Shown here piece after piece: positions 8,548-14,969 of a DNA stretch of 14,969 nucleotides (its first letter is position 1; each line of letters starts with the position of its first letter). Under the pieces are notes generated by a model. That model had not been told where the DNA came from, did not search any database, and saw only the letters and a program-made list of their open reading frames with translations. The position numbers and the translations under genes were made by a program. The stretch spans positions 1 to 14,969 of the forward strand of contig JACQXH010000167.1 of NCBI GenBank assembly GCA_016208845.1. The letters are read 5' to 3'. The stretch comes from Nitrospirota bacterium. Its GTDB lineage: Bacteria; Nitrospirota; Thermodesulfovibrionia; UBA6902; BMS3Bbin08.

Positions 8548-9930
8548 TTATCTGATCACCGCTACATCTTCCGCTTCTAATTTAGGGCGTTGCATTGAAC
8601 GCTGGTATAAGCCGGCTACAATGCCGGCGACCATATAAAATAAAGAATTGGGGAATTCAAAAAAATGCATTTCAATAAACTCAATGTTTATTAAAAAAAC
8701 GATAAAAATACCAATAAATATGACAACCATATTTTTCATGGGCGAGCCCTCAAGAGAAAGATGCCGATTAACCGTATCTTCTCCTCTTGCATAAGGGATT
8801 CCTTTAATCGGAGAAAAATATTTTGGGGCAAGTTTTTGAAATGTGTTAAACCCTGATCCGAATAAAGGATTATCAGCCAACATTCTCAATTCTGCTGCAA
8901 GCAGATTTATGCGGTTGTAAATAGGGCCGGCCTCACCAAATCTCTCCTTGACGGCTTCATTAATACTTACGTTCTCTTTACCTACTAATGATTTTTTTGT
9001 GTATGTGCGAGAATCCGGGCCAAATTTCATAATAATACCAGCAGAAACAGCCAATATAAAGACGACCGATATAAACGCCAGCCTAGATTTAGGATAAAAT
9101 AGCGGTATTACCAATATTGCCATAGAGAATGCTAACCAGCACGCACGCGTATAAGTAAAGAGAAGTGTTATCATCATAATTACAATGGTCATAATCAAGA
9201 AAATCTTTACCCACTTTTTATAATTCTGGAATAAAAGGTAAAAAACCATAAAGAATATCATCCCAATTACCGAGCCATTAACTGCCGCCTGAACAAAAGG
9301 ACCTCTTGCGCGGCCAAAATGGATCCCCACACGCGGATCCATAATGTACCCGGGAAAAACAAGCTGTTTTAAGCCAAAGTGCTCAAATATTCCAGTTATG
9401 CCTAAATATAATCCGGCTAATGCAAAAAATAAAAACGTTTTATTTATTTTTGATTCATCATTGATTGTATTTTTGGCAATAAAAAATATTGAAAAAGGCA
9501 CAACATAACCAGTAAATAAAAAAGAGATATCCAGTCCTTTTTCCGCCTTAAAAAAAGTTCCTGAAACTATGGTAGAAATCAGAATATAAATACACATTAA
9601 CAACATTGCTGCCTCAACCTTCAAATTGCCGGACATGATTTTTCTTTTGTATAACACTGTATCCAGCAGGAAGAGGGAAAAAAGTCCAACCCATAATGTC
9701 CTATCAGGAGTAAAACCCGGGATCATATGAAATTTAAGTCCGCCAAATGCTTTCAATAAATCCAATAAAAACCATAGTAATAATACATACATCAAATTCT
9801 GCTTAAAAAGAATTAATAATAAAATAATGGCTAAAAACGAATACATTGATATTACTACCACAGGCGGCATATAGAGGTAGAGCGCGGCAATGCTGAGTAA
9901 AACAACAAGAAATATAATGACGAACCTCAA
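8548..9930 (-). CDS. O-antigen ligase/polymerase-like membrane protein (Wzy/WaaL superfamily)
   Basis: A 460-residue polytopic inner-membrane protein with about eleven hydrophobic segments. Superfamily features are GRARGPFVQAAVNGS (206-220), the arginine in FTYTRACWLAF (258-268), and the periplasmic-loop signature RINLLAAELRMLADNPLFGSG (340-360, with Pro355 and Gly358). The family polymerises flipped repeat units or ligates glycan to an acceptor in the periplasm; in a locus with Wzx and Wzz, polymerase (Wzy) is the likelier role, but sequence alone does not separate the two. The start is TTG at 9928-9930, chosen because AAGGAGGT lies exactly 6 bases upstream and no ATG or GTG is well placed. 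Oddly, after residue 380 the usual HN-x-x-L...E-x-G segment is not recognisable; the sequence reads SPMKNMVVIFIGIF, which may reflect divergence or a small in-frame deletion. Confidence 0.82.
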   Translation of the reverse strand: MRFVIIFLVVLLSIAALYLYMPPVVVISMYSFLAIILLLILFKQNLMYVLLLWFLLDLLKAFGGLKFHMIPGFTPDRTLWVGLFSLFLLDTVLYKRKIMSGNLKVEAAMLLMCIYILISTIVSGTFFKAEKGLDISFLFTGYVVPFSIFFIAKNTINDESKINKTFLFFALAGLYLGITGIFEHFGLKQLVFPGYIMDPRVGIHFGRARGPFVQAAVNGSVIGMIFFMVFYLLFQNYKKWVKIFLIMTIVIMMITLLFTYTRACWLAFSMAILVIPLFYPKSRLAFISVVFILAVSAGIIMKFGPDSRTYTKKSLVGKENVSINEAVKERFGEAGPIYNRINLLAAELRMLADNPLFGSGFNTFQKLAPKYFSPIKGIPYARGEDTVNRHLSLEGSPMKNMVVIFIGIFIVFLINIEFIEMHFFEFPNSLFYMVAGIVAGLYQRSMQRPKLEAEDVAVIR

Positions 9931-9936
9931 AAAGGC

Positions 9937-9944
9937 ACCTCCTT
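9937..9944 (-). promoter_or_regulatory. Ribosome binding site that fixes a TTG start
   Basis: On the minus strand AAGGAGGT is a perfect anti-Shine-Dalgarno match, 6 bases before the TTG of the Wzy-like gene. It decides the start of that gene. Its first two bases overlap the arm of an inverted repeat (9943-9961), so folding could affect access to it. Confidence 0.8.
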
Positions 9945-10044
9945 AGCGCTTATAGCGTTAATACAGCTCCGCCCCTTCAGTTACATAAAGTGCGACTGAA
10001 ATACTGGATAGGTCTTGAGTTGTAACAGGCCTTACGCTAACTCA
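9943..10044 (-). promoter_or_regulatory. Structured leader with three inverted repeats
   Basis: The 169-base spacer before the Wzy-like gene holds three inverted repeats. At 10016-10044, TGAGTTGTAA pairs with TTAC and AACTCA (10 base pairs, a 3-base bulge, a 6-base loop). At 9976-10000, TTCAGT pairs with ACTGAA across 13 bases. At 9943-9961, TTAGCGCT pairs with AGCGTTAA with one mismatch and a 3-base loop, touching the ribosome binding site. No run of U follows any of them, so they do not look like intrinsic terminators. A leader RNA structure, a processing site or operator half-sites are possible; function is unproven. Confidence 0.4.
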
Positions 10045-10099
10045 CTCTTTTTCATAATAAAACCAGGAAATAACAAAAACATAAAGTATTTCATTCCAT

Positions 10100-11020
10100 T
10101 CACACTGACTTAAAATAGTCACAAGTCTTCCTTAATCCTTCCCTGAGCGATGTCTTCGGTTCCCAGATAAGACATTTTTGGGCCCTTGCATGATCGATCA
10201 CGCTCCTGAGTTGCTCCCCCTGCTTGTGGGGGCCGTGTTTTTTTATTACATCCGGATTTATAATTGCTGCCACATGACTGAAAATTTCATTGACAGAAGT
10301 CTCAATGCCCGTGCCAATATTGAAAATATTCTCTGACGTATTACTCTTTATAGCCAGAATATTGGCCGCAACTACATCTTTCACATAGACAAAATCCCTC
10401 GTTTGACTGCCGTCTCCATTTATAACAGGTTGTTCCTCTTTCAGCATCCGCTGAATAAAAATAGCCACAACTCCGGCCTCGCCAAAGGGGTCCTGACGGG
10501 GTCCGTAAACATTTGCGTACCTGAGCACTGTATAGTCCAATCCAAAAACTTTTTTATAATAATAGAGATAATGCTCAGCAACAAGCTTGGTTATACCGTA
10601 AGGGCTGATCGGTCTCAAAGGATGGGTTTCCGGAGCCGGATAAACTTCCTGTTCCCCGTAAATAGCGCCTCCAGATGAGGCAAAGATAACTTTTTTTGTT
10701 TTATATTTAATACAGTTTTGAAGGATATTAATTGTGCCTAATACATTTATATTAGCGTCATAAATAGGATCTGAAACCGAGCGGCGCACATCCATTTGTG
10801 CAGCATGGTGATTCACATGATCCGGGAGTTCTGTCCTGAAAACATTCTCCAACTCAGGAGACTGAATATCTAATTTATAGAATGAGGCATTGCTGTTGAT
10901 ATTCTGCAATCTCCCTGTTGAAAGGTCATCCACTATAACAACTTTGCAACCCTCTTCGATCAATCTGTCAACGATATGAGAACCAATAAAACCGGCTCCC
11001 CCGGTTACTAATACCTTCAT
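10100..11020 (-). CDS. NAD-dependent nucleotide-sugar epimerase/dehydratase (GalE-type extended SDR)
   Basis: A 306-residue extended short-chain dehydrogenase. The NAD-binding loop is GGAGFIG (7-13), with Asp31-Asp32 (VDDLSTG) marking NAD rather than NADP use. HHAAQ (71-75), SSGG (115-118) and the catalytic pair Tyr141/Lys145 in SPYGITK follow in the usual order, and LRYANVYGPRQ (166-176) is the substrate-domain signature of UDP-glucose 4-epimerase-like enzymes. Members interconvert UDP-Glc/UDP-Gal or UDP-GlcNAc/UDP-GalNAc, or make related sugars; the length matches the short bacterial and archaeal GalE type. It probably supplies a precursor for the repeat unit. The start ATG at 11020 is preceded by GGGGGTAG at suitable spacing. 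It lies 43 bases after the Wzz gene and 169 bases before the Wzy-like gene. The exact substrate cannot be read from sequence, so no symbol is given. Confidence 0.88.
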   Translation of the reverse strand: MKVLVTGGAGFIGSHIVDRLIEEGCKVVIVDDLSTGRLQNINSNASFYKLDIQSPELENVFRTELPDHVNHHAAQMDVRRSVSDPIYDANINVLGTINILQNCIKYKTKKVIFASSGGAIYGEQEVYPAPETHPLRPISPYGITKLVAEHYLYYYKKVFGLDYTVLRYANVYGPRQDPFGEAGVVAIFIQRMLKEEQPVINGDGSQTRDFVYVKDVVAANILAIKSNTSENIFNIGTGIETSVNEIFSHVAAIINPDVIKKHGPHKQGEQLRSVIDHARAQKCLIWEPKTSLREGLRKTCDYFKSV

Positions 11021-11063
11021 AACTACCCCCGTTCCGAAATTTCAAAACAACACTGAGCAATCT

Positions 11064-12647
11064 TTATGTCAATTTATAGATTATGCCGGGTATCACATAT
11101 GTCCGATTATTCAATATTGCTCCTATGATATTCGCTTTTTTATTAGTCATGGGGGCTATTGCATTTATTGCTACCATCCGATGAGTCTTGCCTTCATCAA
11201 TCAAGATAATAATGCCATCTACAACAGATGACAGAACTGCTGAATCTTTAAAGCCTCTCAAATCCGCACAGGTAATAATAATAATTTCAAATTTTTCCCT
11301 GGATTTATTGACTATATCGGCAATATGAGAGGATTCCAGCAGGATAACAGGGTTATATTCAGTATTTCCAGACGATAATACATATAAATTAGAACCCAGA
11401 TCATGGACTGCATCTTCAAAAGTGACTTTCCCTTCAATAACATCAGAAAGACCCGAGTTATCAGCAACGTGAAGAAGCTGGGACAATAAGGGAGTTCTGA
11501 AATTAGCATCAATGATAAGCACCTTATGACCCTGTTTGCCAGACAAATACAGGCCTATATTGGCAATAATAGCAGGTGTTTCCCGTGAACCTTCAATATC
11601 TGTCACAAGGAATGATTTTATACTCTTGTCTTTTACCATAAGATACATCTGTTCAGACAGATTCTGATAGGACTTCACATAATCAGGGGGTAAATTGCTG
11701 CTGTCGTTAATAAGAGGCTTAATTTTTGATTTTTTCTTTGGAATTGTGCCAAGGACAGGAATGTTTAACACGGCTTCAACTTCCTGCGGAGATTTGAATG
11801 TGGGATCCAGAAAATCAAATGTAAATGTAAGCACCAGGCTCAAAAAAATACTTGCCATGAAACCAATAATAAGAAGACCCACTTTGCTCACACCTTCCGA
11901 GGGTAATCCATATTGAGCCTGTTCTATTATCTTTACAGTTGCAGGGCCCAGCGCTTCTATGACGGGAAGCGGTCTTCCATCGAGAGTTTTGGAAAAATCT
12001 TCAAGATAATTACTTAACTGCCTCACAGTAACATGTTTCTCCCCAAATTTCAATTTAAGTTCTGCGATCTGCTGTTCAAGGTCAAACATAACATACGACC
12101 GGCTCACTGCATTCGCAATTACTGCAGAGGCAGCCGGGTCAAAATCCCTGACTGTGATCGTGAACATGCTGCTTTCCTTTATAGGATCGGTAGAAATATT
12201 TGAATTCAACCGGCTCACAGCAAGATCAACAAAAAAATGCTCCTTTTGTTCGTGGGGCATTTTTTCAAATCTGTTCAATATACGTTCCATATTGAGTTTT
12301 ATTAAAAAAGTCTTAAGCCTTGTAGAAAAATTAGTTTCATAATCAATGGGCCGCTCATAAAGCTTAAGGGCCTTAACCACACGTTCAAGAACAGCGTTTG
12401 ATTTTACAAGCGAAAGATGATCGGTAATACCCTCGCCAAGAAACGTTGGCCGGTAATAACCTGCCTTTGCTTCTTTTACTGCTGGAACGATCATTGTGAC
12501 TTGAGATTCATAAAGCGGCGTCTGGAGTTGAATCCCTAAATAGACAGGTATTAGAACTGCCAGAATAACAATAAGAAACAAATATTTGTGTCTGAAGATT
12601 ATGCGCAAATAATCTCTTAAGGTAGCGGAACTTGAAACCGGCTCCAT
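11064..12647 (-). CDS. Wzz-type chain-length regulator fused to a degenerate BY-kinase domain
   Basis: A 527-residue polysaccharide co-polymerase. It has a cytoplasmic N-terminus, TM1 at about 22-40, a periplasmic domain of about 210 residues with a PTF-x-GEG segment near 67-73, TM2 at about 256-278, then DPTFKSPQEVEAVLNIPVLG (281-300), the standard linker to a bacterial tyrosine kinase domain. The kinase-like domain (about 320-520) keeps the fold, including VLIIDANFRTP (376-386) at the Walker A' position, but the P-loop is replaced by VTDIEGSRETPAII (348-361), which has no Gly-Lys-Ser/Thr. The second acidic residue of A' is Asn382, and the Walker B position reads FEIIIITCADL. The C-terminus ends YKLT with no tyrosine cluster. 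It is thus probably a non-catalytic (pseudokinase) co-polymerase controlling chain length with the Wzy-like protein and the SLBB exporter. AGGAGG stands 7 bases before the ATG. Confidence 0.88.
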   Translation of the reverse strand: MEPVSSSATLRDYLRIIFRHKYLFLIVILAVLIPVYLGIQLQTPLYESQVTMIVPAVKEAKAGYYRPTFLGEGITDHLSLVKSNAVLERVVKALKLYERPIDYETNFSTRLKTFLIKLNMERILNRFEKMPHEQKEHFFVDLAVSRLNSNISTDPIKESSMFTITVRDFDPAASAVIANAVSRSYVMFDLEQQIAELKLKFGEKHVTVRQLSNYLEDFSKTLDGRPLPVIEALGPATVKIIEQAQYGLPSEGVSKVGLLIIGFMASIFLSLVLTFTFDFLDPTFKSPQEVEAVLNIPVLGTIPKKKSKIKPLINDSSNLPPDYVKSYQNLSEQMYLMVKDKSIKSFLVTDIEGSRETPAIIANIGLYLSGKQGHKVLIIDANFRTPLLSQLLHVADNSGLSDVIEGKVTFEDAVHDLGSNLYVLSSGNTEYNPVILLESSHIADIVNKSREKFEIIIITCADLRGFKDSAVLSSVVDGIIILIDEGKTHRMVAINAIAPMTNKKANIIGAILNNRTYVIPGIIYKLT

Positions 12648-12654
12648 TTAATAT

Positions 12655-12660
12655 CCTCCT
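12655..12660 (-). promoter_or_regulatory. Ribosome binding site of the Wzz gene
   Basis: AGGAGG on the minus strand, 7 bases before the ATG at 12647. It lies in the 17-base gap after the export-protein gene, which points to one transcript for the two. Confidence 0.75.
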
Positions 12661-12664
12661 ATAT

Positions 12665-14302
12665 TTAAAAAATTCCCTCTGAAATAATTAATACATCCCC
12701 CGGCATGATCGCAACATCTGCTCCGGCATCACCTTTTAGTACAGCATTGATATTCACCTTGATGACTTCATACTTTATATTATTCTCGCTTTGCCTTAAT
12801 ATTTTGACCCGGCGCGGCGATCCCCATTTTGTAAATCCTCCGGCAGTAGTTATTGCTTTAAAGGCAGTCATTTCATTCTCAAGAGGATATTCTCCTGGTC
12901 TGTTAATCTCTCCATAAACATAGAATGTCATATTACGTTCAATAACTACTATGTCGTCAGCCTGAAGCGAAACATCTCCGCCTTTTCCGCCTTCAAGAGA
13001 TCCTTTACTTAGATGAATTTCAGCTATATCCTTATATTCAAGCCCTTCATTATCTCTTCGTTTAATCTTAACCCTGCCGTAAAGAGCATTGTTCGTTACG
13101 CCGCCCGCTAATGAAATGACCTTTGCCAGAACAAGGTCTTGCTCAAGCGTATATTCACCGGGCCTGATAACTTCTCCCTGAACAAAAAATGTCTTATTCC
13201 GTTCTATGATCAATATATCATCAGGCTGAATTAGAAGGTCGCCCCCGTTTCCTTCTGCAATAGTGCCCTTATCAAGATTAGCTTCACCTATTTCCGCGTA
13301 GTCGTGTCCTTCACCTTCTTTGCGTTTGATTTTAATTTTGCCGTAAAGGCCGCTATTTGTCACGCCGCCTGCAGTAGATATAGCCTTTACTATCGTCATA
13401 CCCTTCTCAAGCACAAATTCTCCAGGCCGGCCAACTTCTCCCTGGACAAAAAATGTCTTGTTCCGTTCAATAATCAATATATCATCAGGCTGAAGAGACA
13501 TATGCCCCTCGCTGCCCTCTATAGTCCCATTATTAATGTCTATTACGGCTATGTCCTTGTATTCAATATCTTCTTTCTGTTTGCGTTTGATCTTGATCTT
13601 TCCAAAAAGACCATTCGCGGTCACGCCGTTGGCTGCAGATAAGGCTTTCACAACAGTCATATCTTTATCAATAATATATTCCCCGGGCCTGTATATCTCA
13701 CCCTGCACAAAAAAAGACTTGTTACGCTGAACAATTAATTTATCATCAGGCTGAAGGAGTATATCAGCTTCCTTATTGCCATCGATTATGCTCTTCAGGT
13801 CGACATCAATATCTTTGTATCCTTGTTTTCCTTTTTGTTGACGTCTTATCTTTACTATCCCATAAGTACCATTCTGCGGCACACCTCCAGTTATTGACAA
13901 CGCATTCATTACTGTAAGGTTTTCTTCAAATGGGACCTCTCCCCCCTTTCCTACTTCGTTATAGACGAATATCTTTTCACTCATGGATTTATAAAGGGAA
14001 ACTGATACGACAGGATATTTTATAAATCCCTCACTAAGTTTTTGTGTTATTTCCGCTTCAACCTCTGATAGCGTCATCCCCTTAACATATACTGTTCCTA
14101 TATACGGGAAAGTTATTGACCCATCCGATGATACCGTCGCCAATTGAGACAGATCAGGATAATCAATTATTTTGATTTGAAGCATATCGTCCAAACCGAC
14201 TTTATAATGATCGCTTGAAGCATTTTCAGCGCCCATAGAAGGCCCGGATGATATCCCTAAATTAACTAAAAGAATCATGCATATTAAAATTAACCGTTTC
14301 AC
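12665..14302 (-). CDS. Polysaccharide export protein with five SLBB modules (Wza-related)
   Basis: A 545-residue exported protein. Residues 1-25 form a signal peptide (MKR, a hydrophobic core, then GPSMGA) with likely signal peptidase I cleavage near Ala25; the only cysteine there, Cys8, is too early for a lipobox. Residues 32-105 are the Poly_export domain (YKVGLDDMLQIKI, then SSDGSITFPYIGTVYVKG). Five SLBB modules follow, marked by IFVYNE (111), FFVQGE (197, 284, 372) and YVYGE (461), a period of 86-88 residues. Wza proteins form the periplasmic and outer-membrane channel; most are lipoproteins with two SLBB-type domains and a C-terminal membrane helix. This one ends directly after the fifth module (VLIISEGIF), so it may line a long periplasmic conduit and need another outer-membrane partner. 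The start is GTG at 14302 with AAGGAGGA upstream. It forms an export pair with the Wzz gene 17 bases downstream. Confidence 0.9.
   Translation of the reverse strand: MKRLILICMILLVNLGISSGPSMGAENASSDHYKVGLDDMLQIKIIDYPDLSQLATVSSDGSITFPYIGTVYVKGMTLSEVEAEITQKLSEGFIKYPVVSVSLYKSMSEKIFVYNEVGKGGEVPFEENLTVMNALSITGGVPQNGTYGIVKIRRQQKGKQGYKDIDVDLKSIIDGNKEADILLQPDDKLIVQRNKSFFVQGEIYRPGEYIIDKDMTVVKALSAANGVTANGLFGKIKIKRKQKEDIEYKDIAVIDINNGTIEGSEGHMSLQPDDILIIERNKTFFVQGEVGRPGEFVLEKGMTIVKAISTAGGVTNSGLYGKIKIKRKEGEGHDYAEIGEANLDKGTIAEGNGGDLLIQPDDILIIERNKTFFVQGEVIRPGEYTLEQDLVLAKVISLAGGVTNNALYGRVKIKRRDNEGLEYKDIAEIHLSKGSLEGGKGGDVSLQADDIVVIERNMTFYVYGEINRPGEYPLENEMTAFKAITTAGGFTKWGSPRRVKILRQSENNIKYEVIKVNINAVLKGDAGADVAIMPGDVLIISEGIF
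12668..13972 (-). repeat. Tandem repeats of about 260 bases encoding SLBB modules
   Basis: Five in-frame units begin near 13972, 13714, 13453, 13189 and 12925 on the minus strand, spaced 258, 261, 264 and 264 bases. Units 2 to 4 are the most alike: the segment ILIIERNKTFFVQGEV occurs twice identically, and the matching DNA (for example around 13189 and 13453) is nearly the same base for base. This points to growth by tandem duplication within the gene, with unit 1 the most diverged. Confidence 0.85.
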
Positions 14303-14311
14303 TATTACATG

Positions 14312-14319
14312 TCCTCCTT
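14312..14319 (-). promoter_or_regulatory. Ribosome binding site supporting a GTG start
   Basis: AAGGAGGA on the minus strand, about 10 bases before the GTG at 14302. The nearer ATG at 14310 runs straight into a TAA, so the GTG is the start of the export-protein gene. Confidence 0.7.
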
Positions 14320-14348
14320 CCGAATACTTTTATATTAGATTATTACTA

Positions 14349-14969
14349 TTATTTTGCCCCTGCCCCTGATAATACTACAGGAACAGACTTGAAAAGTATC
14401 TTGAAATCCAGCCATAATGACCAATTATCGATATATTCCATGTCAAGTCTCATCCATTCATTAAAATCGGCAATTTTATTTCTTCCTTTAATTTGCCACA
14501 GGCATGTGATGCCGGGCCTCATGCTAAGACGTCTTCTCTGCCAGCCGTCATATTTTTCAACCTCTTCAGGCAAAGGAGGTCTTGGTCCGACGAGGCTCAT
14601 GTCGCCATTAACAACATTCCACAACTGCGGCAGCTCGTCTATGCTGTATTTTCTCAGCCATTTTCCTGCTTCTGTCACTCTTGGGTCATTTGTCATCTTA
14701 AATACCGGGCCGCTCATCTCGTTATAAGGTAAAACAGCCTCAAGCATGGACTCTGCCTCGTCAACCATGGTCCTGAATTTATAAAACATAAACTTCCTGC
14801 CGTACAGACTGCATCTTTGCTGCTTGAAGAAAACCGGGCCTGGAGAAGATGCCTTAATTACTATGGCCACTAAAATTAATAATGGCATTAAGAAAATAAG
14901 AGCAATGACAGAAGAAACAAAATCAAAAAGTCTTTTTATAAAAAGGAGCCCTAACCTGTCAGGCGTACT
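14349..14969 (-). CDS. Polyprenyl-phosphate sugar-1-phosphate transferase (WbaP/WcaJ-type), cut by right edge
   Basis: The frame is open from the window edge to a stop at 14349: 206 residues, with 27 codons upstream of the internal ATG at 14888, so that ATG is not the start. The visible part is the complete catalytic domain of the bacterial sugar transferase family: KRLFDFVSSVIALIFLMPLLILV (the re-entrant membrane helix), SSPGPVFFKQQR, FYKFRTM, the Asp-Glu catalytic pair in KYSIDELPQLWNV, DMSLVGPRPPLPEEV and RPGITCLWQIKGRN. It transfers a sugar-1-phosphate from a nucleotide donor to undecaprenyl phosphate at the inner membrane, the first committed step of repeat-unit synthesis. Long-form members (about 460 residues) carry an N-terminal membrane region that would lie beyond the window. 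It heads the visible gene chain, 46 bases before the export-protein gene. Hexose or N-acetylhexosamine preference cannot be told from this part. Confidence 0.93.
   Translation of the reverse strand, partial: STPDRLGLLFIKRLFDFVSSVIALIFLMPLLILVAIVIKASSPGPVFFKQQRCSLYGRKFMFYKFRTMVDEAESMLEAVLPYNEMSGPVFKMTNDPRVTEAGKWLRKYSIDELPQLWNVVNGDMSLVGPRPPLPEEVEKYDGWQRRRLSMRPGITCLWQIKGRNKIADFNEWMRLDMEYIDNWSLWLDFKILFKSVPVVLSGAGAK

Noticed and set aside
8548..9930. Exosortase assignment for the polytopic membrane protein
   Set aside because: The conserved arginine, GRARG and DNPLFGSG signatures fit the O-antigen ligase/polymerase superfamily, and the exosortase Cys/Arg/His pattern is not seen.
13304..13642. Plus-strand open frames opposite the export protein and other genes (also 6010-6270, 6863-7174, 14389-14727)
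   Set aside because: All are antisense to genes with clear family motifs, and their translations look like random composition. Repetition in 13304-13730 merely mirrors the SLBB repeats.
14276..14302. Lipoprotein signal in the export protein
   Set aside because: The only cysteine of the leader is residue 8, inside the early hydrophobic core. There is no lipobox near residues 16-26.

Overview
The window is one continuous, single-direction surface-polysaccharide (exopolysaccharide, capsule or O-antigen type) biosynthesis locus. Every gene I can support lies on the minus strand, so transcription runs from the right edge to the left, and both end genes are cut by the window. The gene set (polyprenyl-phosphate sugar-1-phosphate transferase, SLBB-type export protein, Wzz-type chain-length regulator, Wzx flippase, Wzy/ligase-type membrane protein) is that of a Wzx/Wzy-dependent pathway in a diderm (Gram-negative) bacterium. 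The moderate to low GC content and the mix with asparagine synthase and methyltransferase genes would fit an environmental Nitrospirota or Desulfobacterota-like lineage, but nothing in the window proves the taxon.

Layout in transcription order. (1) 14969-11064, initiation and export: the C-terminal part of an initiating sugar-phosphate transferase, an export protein with five tandem SLBB modules, and a Wzz protein with a cytoplasmic BY-kinase-like domain that has lost its ATP-binding signature. (2) 11020-10100: an NAD-dependent nucleotide-sugar epimerase of the GalE type. (3) 10099-9931: a 169-base spacer with three inverted repeats, followed by a perfect ribosome binding site and a TTG start. 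(4) 9930-8548: a polytopic O-antigen ligase/polymerase-like protein. (5) 8384-7232: a UDP-GlcNAc 2-epimerase gene broken by a frameshift. (6) 7242-3436: two GT4-like glycosyltransferases flanking a Wzx flippase, with overlapping ends. (7) 3377-611: a SAM methyltransferase and a glutamine-dependent asparagine synthase, probably decorating enzymes. (8) 533-1: the N-terminal part of a third GT4 glycosyltransferase.

Inferred working model: the sugar-phosphate transferase loads the first sugar on undecaprenyl phosphate; the GT4 enzymes extend it with sugars supplied in part by the epimerases; the methyltransferase and the asparagine synthase may methylate and amidate the unit or its precursors; Wzx flips it, the Wzy-like protein polymerises or ligates it, and the Wzz and SLBB proteins set chain length and carry it through the periplasm.

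The most interesting signals are departures from this textbook layout: a wecB homologue with intact catalytic residues but a net loss of about 8 bases that breaks the frame; a Wzz-fused BY-kinase domain with no P-loop lysine and no tyrosine tail; an export protein with repeat-amplified SLBB modules and no lipobox; and a structured leader before the Wzy-like gene. I see no RNA genes, CRISPR arrays, insertion sequences, convincing intrinsic terminators or confident promoters. No gene-free stretch exceeds 170 bases.
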